Shown here in pieces: positions 57,813 to 64,000 of a stretch of 64,000 bases of DNA; position 1 is the first letter of the stretch, and every line of letters starts with the position of its first letter. Made by a program: the position numbers and the translations under genes. The DNA is taken from the NCBI RefSeq assembly GCF_000349945.1, contig NC_020516.1:2232001-2296000 (forward strand). The letters run 5' to 3'. The stretch is from Azoarcus sp. KH32C (GTDB lineage Bacteria; Pseudomonadota; Gammaproteobacteria; Burkholderiales; Rhodocyclaceae). Below the pieces are notes generated by a model, which was not told the DNA's origin, made no database searches, and saw nothing but the letters and a program-made list of their open reading frames with translations.

Positions 57813-59146
57813 CAGGCGTCGGTGAGTGTCGGGTCGGCCGCGGTTGACGGTGCGGCGGAGGCGGCGAGCGCGGCTGTAGTGGGCGCCGGAGTGTGACGCG
57901 GAGCGATGCTGCCGTCGGACATCAGGGCGATCTCGTCCTCGTCGACTTCGACGAGGCGGTCGCCGAAGTGCACGTCGACCGGCAGGCGCATGAAATCGCC
58001 GATCGGGCCATCGGCCGGTCCCGCGGATTCGCCGTCGGCGAGGAGGGCGAGCAGGGACAGGCGATAGGCCGCATGCGCAAAGCCGCCGCCCGCGACGACG
58101 TATTGCAGCGGCACTTGCCGAGGCAGGGCGCCAATGCGCCGCGTGAAGTGCTGCAGCAGGGCGAGGTCGTCCTGCTCGGGCGCCTGGCTCACCGCCGCGG
58201 TGTCGGGCGGAGGCAGCTCGGCGTTTCCCTCATGTTCGCGGACTTCGTCGGAGAGCACCGCTTCGGCGCGGTCGAGCAGTTCGTGACCGCCGGCGAGGAG
58301 CGTCACGTTCGGCACGGTCGCGAGCGCATCCTCGGCGAAGCCGGCGAGTTGCTCGGCCGACAGGCCGCGCAGCCAGGCCGCGACGTCGGACGACGAGATG
58401 CCGGACGCGCCGAGCGTCACGCGCTGCGCCTCGATCTTGTTCAGCGCGCGCTGGAAGCCGGCGTCGACCCGCGCGAGGCGCGACTGTGCGAGGCCGATGC
58501 GCTGGGCGATGCGTGCGATCTCGAAGGGCACGTCGGGATCGGCGAGCAGGCCGTTGAGGATCTCGGTGCCGCGTGCGAGCCAGCGTTCGTTGGCGGAGAG
58601 ACGACGGCGCGCGCCCTGGATGTGGAATTCCGAGCCGGAGGCGATCGCCTCCTCGAAATGCCAGGTGAGGTCGTTGAGCTTCGACAGCAGATGGCCGAGC
58701 GCTTCCGGCGTGATGCTGCCGACCGCCTGCAGGCCGGCGAGCTGGGCGGTGAGAAAGCCGAGTTCGGCGTCTTCCTCGGTCGAGAAGCGCAGCAGCATGG
58801 TGACCGCCGCGACCGCATTGCGTCCGATGTCGGACACGTAGTACAGGCCGTCCTCTGCGAAACTCAGCAGCGCGTTGTCGCGCAAGCGCTTGAGCACCGT
58901 TTCAAGCTTCACCGGGTCGAGATAGGTGAAGCGCGAGCGCAGCACGTCGGGCGACCATCGCGGCGATTCGGACTCCTGGCCGATTTCCCGCAGCACAAGC
59001 AGGCGCAGCAGGACTTCGGCTTCGGAGCCGCGGAACAGCGTGATGAAGGCGTCGATCAGCGGCCGGGCCGCGGCGAGTGTGGCCAGTTCGGGCACATCGT
59101 CCGCGGCCACGCCGGGGGCGAGAAAATCAGCGAGGTCGGGCGTCAT
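57812..59146 (-). CDS. mksF: MukF-like kleisin subunit of the condensin
   Basis: 444 aa. The N-terminal winged helix (LIDAFITLFRGSEAEVLLRLLVLREIGQ; SRFTYLDPVKLETVLKRLRDNALLSFAEDGLYYVSD) is followed by a central helical domain (LNDLTWHFEEAIASGSEFHIQGARRRLSANERWL) and a C-terminal globular part (LPRQVPLQYVVAGGGFAHAAYRLSLLALLADGE), then an Ala/Pro/Thr-rich tail. The layout matches MukF/MksF kleisins, which bridge the SMC heads. It lies 31 bp after prfB on the same strand and is the first of the trio, in the canonical F-E-B order. Confidence 0.78.
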   Translation of the reverse strand: MTPDLADFLAPGVAADDVPELATLAAARPLIDAFITLFRGSEAEVLLRLLVLREIGQESESPRWSPDVLRSRFTYLDPVKLETVLKRLRDNALLSFAEDGLYYVSDIGRNAVAAVTMLLRFSTEEDAELGFLTAQLAGLQAVGSITPEALGHLLSKLNDLTWHFEEAIASGSEFHIQGARRRLSANERWLARGTEILNGLLADPDVPFEIARIAQRIGLAQSRLARVDAGFQRALNKIEAQRVTLGASGISSSDVAAWLRGLSAEQLAGFAEDALATVPNVTLLAGGHELLDRAEAVLSDEVREHEGNAELPPPDTAAVSQAPEQDDLALLQHFTRRIGALPRQVPLQYVVAGGGFAHAAYRLSLLALLADGESAGPADGPIGDFMRLPVDVHFGDRLVEVDEDEIALMSDGSIAPRHTPAPTTAALAASAAPSTAADPTLTDA

Positions 59147-59177
59147 GCAGGGTGATACGGGGCGCAGAGCTTGGCGC

Positions 59178-60285
59178 TCAGACGCCCTGCTTCAGGCTCG
59201 CAGCGATGAAGTCTTCGAGGTCGCCGTCAAGCACCGCCTGCGTGTTGCCGACTTCGTAGTTGGTGCGCAGATCCTTGATGCGCGACTGGTCGAGCACGTA
59301 GGAACGGATCTGGTGGCCCCAGCCGATGTCGCTCTTCGAGTCTTCCAGCTTCTGCTGCTCCGCCTGGCGCTTGCGCAGCTCCAGTTCGTACAAGCGCGCC
59401 TTCAGCATCGACATCGCCTCGGCCTTGTTCTTGTGCTGCGAACGGTCGTTCTGGCACTGCACGACGACACCGGTCGGCTCGTGCGTGATACGCACCGCGG
59501 AGTCGGTCTTGTTGATGTGCTGGCCGCCCGCGCCGGACGCGCGGTAGGTGTCGATGCGCAGGTCCGCCGGGTTGATGTCGATCTCAATCGAGTCGTCGAC
59601 CTCCGGGTAGACAAACACTGACGAGAAGCTCGTGTGGCGCCGTGCGTTGGAGTCGAACGGGCTCTTGCGCACGAGGCGGTGGATGCCCGTCTCGGTGCGC
59701 AGGAAGCCGTAGGCGTATTCGCCGCCGACCTTGATCGTCGCACTCTTGATGCCCGCGACTTCGCCTTCCGACTCTTCCATCAGTTCGACGTTGAAGCCCT
59801 TGCGCTCGCAGTAGCGAAGGTACATCCGTTCGAGCATGCCCGCCCAATCCTGCGCCTCGGTGCCGCCGGCGCCGGCCTGGATTTCGATGAAGCAGGAGTT
59901 CGGGTCCATCGGATTCGAAAACATCCGGCGGAATTCGAGCATGTGGACCTTGGCTTCGAGGGGCGCGAGGTCGCCTTCAACTGCGGACAGCGTGTCCTCG
60001 TCATCCTCGGCCTGCGCCAGATCGAACAGGTCCTTCAGGTCGACCGACATCTGTTCGATGTCGCGCAGGTTGACGACCACGTTCTCGAGTTGACGCTTTT
60101 CCTTGCCGAGTTCCTGGGCCTTTTCGGCGTTGTTCCAGACCGCCGGGTCTTCCAGTGCGCGCGTTACCTCTTCGAGCTTCGACGATTTCTCGTCGTAGTC
60201 AAAGATACCTCCGAAGTTCGCGACCCCGGGCTTGGAGGTCGTCGAGTTTCTGGGCAATGGCGTTGATGCGTTCGGCTTCCATCAT
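59178..60285 (-). CDS. prfB: Peptide chain release factor 2 (programmed +1 frameshift)
   Basis: Translated as two joined frames: codons 1-28 from ATG 60285 (ATG 60282 possible) end at a UGA (60201-60199); after a +1 shift at CTT-T the second frame runs 60200 to 59178. The total is 368 aa, close to the E. coli length of 365. The RF2 stop-recognition tripeptide SPF occurs in RKSPFDSNARRHT, and the peptidyl-hydrolysis motif GGQ occurs in GAGGQHINKTDSAVR. The slippery element is described separately. RF2 reads UGA and UAA, and its level feeds back on the frameshift. Mks-type condensin genes follow 31 bp downstream. Confidence 0.96.
60199..60212 (-). promoter_or_regulatory. prfB programmed-frameshift signal
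   Basis: On the minus strand GGAGG (60212-60208) is followed by TAT and then CTT-TGA-C (60204-60198). This reproduces the classical internal Shine-Dalgarno three bases before the slippery CUU and in-frame UGA. When RF2 is scarce the ribosome slips +1 and makes the full protein. Confidence 0.95.
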
Positions 60286-60460
60286 GAGGCTCCGGCGAAT
60301 TCTTCTCGGGAAACCGGTCATTATACCCGGCACGGCGATCGAAAGCGGCGGTTCTCGACCCCGATTACCTTTGTAGGTCCGGACTGCACTTCGATACGCA
60401 GTTAGTGATAATCTCATCCGTTACAGATGCGAACGGGTCTTGTCACTCAAGGGATCAGCC

Positions 60461-61609
60461 ATGAGCCAGATACGTAGAGCGCACTCCAGCGCGCCCGATG
60501 CCCGGACGGCAGTGCGCGAGCTTCACCGGGACTTGCTTCAGTCCGACACCGAACTTGTCCTGTTCTTCTGTTCCAGTTCCTACGACCTCGACGAGCTCGC
60601 CGATGAGATCAATCGCCTCTTCGGCAAGGTGACGGTCGTCGGATGTACGACGGCCGGCGAGATCGGGCCGCTCGGCTACCGGGACCGTTCCCTGTCGGGC
60701 GTAAGTTTCCCGGCCGGCACGTGTACCGCGGTCACAGCCGGCCTCGACGAACTGAAGGATTTCTCGATTGCCCGCGGCAAAGGGATCGCCCAGTCGCTAC
60801 TGCAACGCCTGGAACAACGTGCGCCAGGCGCAGGGGTCGGCAACAGCTTCGGCTTCCTGCTGATCGACGGGCTGTCGATCCGTGAAGAGCCCGTTACGAG
60901 GACGCTGCAGGCGGCGCTGGGAGACATTCCGCTGTTCGGCGGTTCCGCCGGCGACGATCTGAAGTTCGAGCGGACCTGCGTCTTCCATGACGGGCGTTTT
61001 TCCTCCGACAGCGCGGTACTGGTCCTGGTCTCGACCAGCCTGCCTTTCCGGACTTTCAAGACCCAACATTTCGTGTCGCTCGACGAACGCCTGGTCGTGA
61101 CCGAGGCCGATGCCGACCGCCGCGTGGTACGCGAGATCAACGGTCTGCCTGCCGCCGAAGAGTACGCCCGGCTGATCGGCGTGAACCCCGACCAGCTGGA
61201 TCCGGCGCACTTCGCCGCATCGCCGGTCGTGGTGGTGATCGATGGCACCGACTACGTACGCTCGATCCAGCGAGCGGATGCGGACGGAAGCCTGACCTTC
61301 TATTGCGCGATCGACGAAGGGCTCGTCCTGCGCGTCGCCCGCGGCACCGGTCTGGTGTCCAACCTCGAGAAGACGCTGCAGGACTTGAAGGAAGAGATCG
61401 GTCCGCCCCAACTGCTGCTCACCTGCGATTGCATCCTGCGCAATCTCGAAATTTCCCAGGACGGGAGCAAAGCCGCCGTCGAGAGTCTCCTGGCGCTGAA
61501 CAACGCGGTCGGTTTCAGCACCTATGGCGAGCAATATGGCGGGGTGCATGTGAACCAGACACTGACCGGCATCGCGATAGGCAGCGACGAGCGGCAACAT
61601 GGCGAGTGA
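60461..61609 (+). CDS. FIST-domain sensory protein
   Basis: 382 aa from ATG 60461 (AAGGGA 7 bp upstream; a TTG 21 bp earlier is less likely). FIST_N: ELVLFFCSSSYDLDELADEINRLFGKVTVVGCTTAGEIGPLGY, DGLSIREEPVTRTLQAALGDIPLFGGSAGDDL, the CTTAGE and GGSAGDD motifs. FIST_C: a long domain ending CDCILRNLE and VGFSTYGEQYGGVHVNQTLTGIAIG. FIST proteins are proposed to bind small ligands such as amino acids and act with two-component systems. Its stop overlaps the start of the histidine kinase by 11 bp, so the two almost certainly work together. Confidence 0.9.
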   Translation: MSQIRRAHSSAPDARTAVRELHRDLLQSDTELVLFFCSSSYDLDELADEINRLFGKVTVVGCTTAGEIGPLGYRDRSLSGVSFPAGTCTAVTAGLDELKDFSIARGKGIAQSLLQRLEQRAPGAGVGNSFGFLLIDGLSIREEPVTRTLQAALGDIPLFGGSAGDDLKFERTCVFHDGRFSSDSAVLVLVSTSLPFRTFKTQHFVSLDERLVVTEADADRRVVREINGLPAAEEYARLIGVNPDQLDPAHFAASPVVVVIDGTDYVRSIQRADADGSLTFYCAIDEGLVLRVARGTGLVSNLEKTLQDLKEEIGPPQLLLTCDCILRNLEISQDGSKAAVESLLALNNAVGFSTYGEQYGGVHVNQTLTGIAIGSDERQHGE

Positions 61610-62747
61610 AGCGAGGGCCGAGCAGGGCGATGAAGAAGCCAGGCTGCGGGCCGAGATCGTAAGGCTGAACAAGATGGTGACGGCCTTGATGAACCGGGCC
61701 GAGCGCAGCACCAGCATGCAGGGGTCGGCGTTCAGTCTTTTCCAGACTGCCGTCACCCTCGAGGAGCAGGTTCGCGAGCGCACGCGGGACCTGGAAACGG
61801 CGGTGCGGGAAAACGAGAAGATCAATCGTGCGCTGCACTCGGCACGCGAAGCGATGGAGCGCGAAATCGACGAGCGCCGGCGCGCGCAGGAGGCACTCGA
61901 GATCGAGAGGGAGGAGCAGCGCATCCTCATCGCCAAGCTGGAAGAGGCGCACAATCAGCTGCTGCAGTCGGAGAAGCTCGCATCGATCGGACAACTCGCG
62001 GCGGGGGTCGCGCACGAGATCAACAATCCGATCGGCTTCGTGAATTCGAATCTTTCCACCTTGGCGAAGTACGTCGAGTCGCTGCTTTCGCTGATCGGCG
62101 TGTATGAAGAGAGCGAGCACCTGCTCGCCGATGGGGCCGAAGCGCGAGGCCGGATCGTGGCGGCGAAGGAGGCTGCGGATCTCGACTTCATGCGTGACGA
62201 TGTGCGGCAACTGATTACCGAGTCGATCGAGGGTGCAAGCCGCGTCCGGCGCATCGTGCAGGACTTGCGCGATTTCTCGCGAATCGATAGCACGGAGTGG
62301 CAGATGTTCGATCTGCGGGCCGGAATCGAGAGCACGCTCAACGTCGCGGCCAATGAGATCAAGTACAAGGCGTCAGTGGTGCGTGACTACGGGGAGGTGC
62401 CGCCCGTCGAATGCATTGCGGCGCAGATCAATCAGGTGTTCCTCAACCTGCTCGTGAATGCGGCGCAGGCGATCAAGGGGCGAGGGACGATCACCGTCAG
62501 GACCGGTTGTGACGGCAATGAGGTATGGGCGGCGATTGCCGACGATGGGTCGGGCATCCCGCCGGAAGTCCTGCCCAAGATCTTCGATCCCTTCTTTACC
62601 ACGAAGCCAGTGGGGGCGGGGACGGGGCTGGGGCTGTCGGTGTCCTATGGCATCGTGCAGAAGCACGGCGGACACATCGATGTCGATAGCCACCCCGGCG
62701 AGGGAACGACCTTCACCGTGCGGCTTCCGCTGCGCCGGGCTGCGTGA
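61599..62747 (+). CDS. Soluble sensor histidine kinase paired with the FIST protein
   Basis: 382 aa with no TM helix or periplasmic domain. The N-terminal ~140 residues are coiled coil (TLEEQVRERTRDLETAVREN...EIDERRRAQEALEIEREEQ). The phosphoacceptor H box reads SIGQLAAGVAHEINNPIGFVNSNLSTL. The HATPase domain has the N box (INQVFLNLLVNAAQAIKGRG), the G1 box (ADDGSGIPPEVLPKIFDPFFTTK) and the G2 box (GAGTGLGLSVSYGIV). It resembles the soluble kinases whose sensing comes from a partner protein, here the FIST protein. No response regulator gene is adjacent, so the output must be encoded elsewhere. Confidence 0.92.
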   Translation: MASEARAEQGDEEARLRAEIVRLNKMVTALMNRAERSTSMQGSAFSLFQTAVTLEEQVRERTRDLETAVRENEKINRALHSAREAMEREIDERRRAQEALEIEREEQRILIAKLEEAHNQLLQSEKLASIGQLAAGVAHEINNPIGFVNSNLSTLAKYVESLLSLIGVYEESEHLLADGAEARGRIVAAKEAADLDFMRDDVRQLITESIEGASRVRRIVQDLRDFSRIDSTEWQMFDLRAGIESTLNVAANEIKYKASVVRDYGEVPPVECIAAQINQVFLNLLVNAAQAIKGRGTITVRTGCDGNEVWAAIADDGSGIPPEVLPKIFDPFFTTKPVGAGTGLGLSVSYGIVQKHGGHIDVDSHPGEGTTFTVRLPLRRAA

Positions 62748-62757
62748 CGCAGCCCGG
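62735..62757. terminator. Stem-loop containing the kinase stop codon
   Basis: CCGGGCTGCG (62735-62744) pairs with CGCAGCCCGG (62748-62757) around TGA, and that TGA is the histidine-kinase stop. It lies 14 bp before the end of the opposite-strand recJ gene. No T-run is present; a bidirectional role between convergent genes is plausible. Confidence 0.5.
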
Positions 62758-62771
62758 GCGCCGGTCAAGGC

Positions 62772-64000
62772 TCACGCGCCTTCGAAGTATTCGAGCATCA
62801 GCTGCAGGCTGGTGATGCCGTTGTACTCGTTCGGCGCAAGCCGGTAGGCGGCCCGGATCTGCGGCGGGGCGCCGTCGGCGAAATTGAAGCGCACGGCGTC
62901 GAAGCGGACGTTGTTCTTCGAAAGCTGCAGCTTCAGGTGCTTGTCCTTCATCAGCCGCTGGTTGTCGACGCGGAATACGTCGTCGAACACGGGCGCGGCG
63001 AAGCCTTGACCCCAGATGTCCTGCTCGATCAGGCGCGCCGATTCGAGGCTCATGTAGCCCGCTTCGAGAGGGCCGTCGGTGTCCAGGGTGCGCGTCAGAT
63101 CCGAGGGCGAGACGAGGGACTGCACCGCATCCTCGAACACGGCCTGGAAGCGGCTGTACTCGCTTTCGCGAATCGTGAGGCCGGCCGCCATCGCGTGGCC
63201 GCCGAAGCGCAGGATGAGTTCGGGGTGTTGCTTGCTCACGAGGTCGAGCGCATCGCGCAGGTGCAGGTTCGGGATCGAGCGGCCGGACCCCTTCAGCTCG
63301 CCTTCGTCGCCCCGCGCGAAAGCGATCACCGGGCGATGCAGCTTTTCCTTGATGCGTCCGGCGACGATCCCGATCACGCCCTGGTGCCAGTCCGGCTCGA
63401 ACAGGCTCACGGTGGCCGTGTTGCCGGGATCGAATCCGGCGAGCCGCGCGAGTGCGCCTTCCTGCATGTCCTGTTCGATGTTGCGGCGCTCGCGATTGAG
63501 CTTGTCGAGTTCCTGCGCGATGTTCAGCGCGCGGCCTATGTCGTCGGTGACGAGGCACTCGATGCCGAGGCTCATGTCCGAGAGGCGCCCAGCAGCGTTG
63601 AGGCGCGGGCCGAGGCCGAAGCCCATGTCGAAGGTGCTCGCGCGCGCCGCATCGCGGCTCGCAGCGGCGAAGAGCGCGCGGATACCGGGTTGCATCCGGC
63701 CCGCGCGCATGCGGGCAAGGCCCTGGGACACGAGGATGCGGTTGTTGTGGTCCAGCCGGACGACGTCGGCGACGGTGCCGAGTGCGACCAGATCGAGCAA
63801 TTCGCCGAGGTTCGGTTCCTTGCCACCGGCAAACGCGCCGCGGTCCCGCAGTTCGGCGCGCAGGGCCAGCATCGTGTAGAACATGACGCCGACGCCGGCG
63901 AGCGACTTGCTCGGGAAGTCGCAGCTCGGCTGGTTCGGATTCACGATCACGTCGGCGTCGGGCAGCGCGTCGCCGGGCAGGTGGTGGTCGGTGATCACGG
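62772..64000 (-). CDS. recJ: Single-stranded-DNA exonuclease RecJ (N-terminus beyond window)
   Basis: About 409 codons are visible and the frame is open at base 64000, so the N-terminal ~150 residues lie outside. The visible part begins with the DHH motif (VITDHHLPGDALPDADVIVNPNQP), then the DHH-domain helices (ELLDLVALGTVADVVRLDHNNR, GFGLGPRLNAAGRLSDM), and the DHHA1 domain with GSGRSIPNLHLRDAL and LRFGGHAMAAGLTI, followed by an OB-fold tail ending LEYFEGA. RecJ is a 5'-3' ssDNA exonuclease of mismatch and recombinational repair, acting in the cytoplasm. It converges with the FIST-kinase pair. Confidence 0.95.
   Translation of the reverse strand, partial: VITDHHLPGDALPDADVIVNPNQPSCDFPSKSLAGVGVMFYTMLALRAELRDRGAFAGGKEPNLGELLDLVALGTVADVVRLDHNNRILVSQGLARMRAGRMQPGIRALFAAASRDAARASTFDMGFGLGPRLNAAGRLSDMSLGIECLVTDDIGRALNIAQELDKLNRERRNIEQDMQEGALARLAGFDPGNTATVSLFEPDWHQGVIGIVAGRIKEKLHRPVIAFARGDEGELKGSGRSIPNLHLRDALDLVSKQHPELILRFGGHAMAAGLTIRESEYSRFQAVFEDAVQSLVSPSDLTRTLDTDGPLEAGYMSLESARLIEQDIWGQGFAAPVFDDVFRVDNQRLMKDKHLKLQLSKNNVRFDAVRFNFADGAPPQIRAAYRLAPNEYNGITSLQLMLEYFEGA

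Noticed and set aside
54316..59146. The SMC/MukE/MukF-like trio as a Wadjet anti-plasmid defence system
   Set aside because: The nuclease subunit (JetD/MksG) is absent and the genes are attached to prfB, which suits a housekeeping condensin. Not fully excluded without HMM comparison.

Overview
The window reads as chromosomal DNA of a high-GC betaproteobacterium. The mix of acyl-CoA catabolism, a phasin (PHA granules), cyclic glucan synthesis, dense c-di-GMP and Crp-type signalling and a frameshifted prfB fits Rhodocyclales (Azoarcus/Thauera/Aromatoleum-like). That placement is inferred from gene content and codon use, not from a marker gene. I see no rRNA, tRNA, CRISPR array, integrase or insertion sequence.

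Left part (1-15.5 kb): an AraC-type regulator cut by the window edge diverges from a two-subunit aconitase-X pair. An MFS importer, a DUF2889 protein, an SDR, a nitronate-monooxygenase-like flavoprotein and an enoyl-CoA hydratase/isomerase follow, so this looks like an uncharacterised organic-acid or acyl-CoA catabolic cluster. After it come a decayed Bcr/CflA efflux gene, a GlxA regulator divergent from an NAD(P)H:quinone-type flavoprotein, a GAF-GGDEF-EAL protein, and a DMT exporter divergent from a GcvA-like LysR regulator.

Middle part (15.5-48 kb): a stress and envelope island. It holds many very small membrane proteins and lipoproteins (24-110 aa), two AI-2E transporters, a YSC84/SYLF protein, a DUF883 protein, DUF3309, a phasin, a desaturase, a transglutaminase operon, a FecR/DUF6600 protein, an antiporter, a dihaem cytochrome and a 2915-aa cyclic beta-1,2-glucan synthase. 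Two Crp/Fnr-like regulators lie here, one fused to a PAS domain. The Crp-PAS gene is followed by a CheB-CheR-PAS protein and a PAS-GGDEF-EAL protein. Nine intergenic copies of a palindrome (core TGTNCG-N4-CGNACA) occur between 16.5 and 47.3 kb. In seven of them a -10-like hexamer starts 28.5-29.5 nt from the palindrome centre, the position of a class II activator. I propose one regulon for the island.

Right part (48-64 kb): an acyltransferase; then a sigma-54 activator gene, three helically phased palindromes, a -24/-12 promoter and a GntP permease plus CoA-transferase operon, which together form a complete short-chain hydroxy/keto-acid uptake and activation module. Reading leftwards from about 60.3 kb, prfB (with its programmed +1 frameshift) is followed by a tightly coupled MukF/MukE/SMC-like condensin of the Mks type with no nuclease subunit. 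A FIST-sensor and histidine-kinase pair diverges from prfB, and recJ runs off the right edge.
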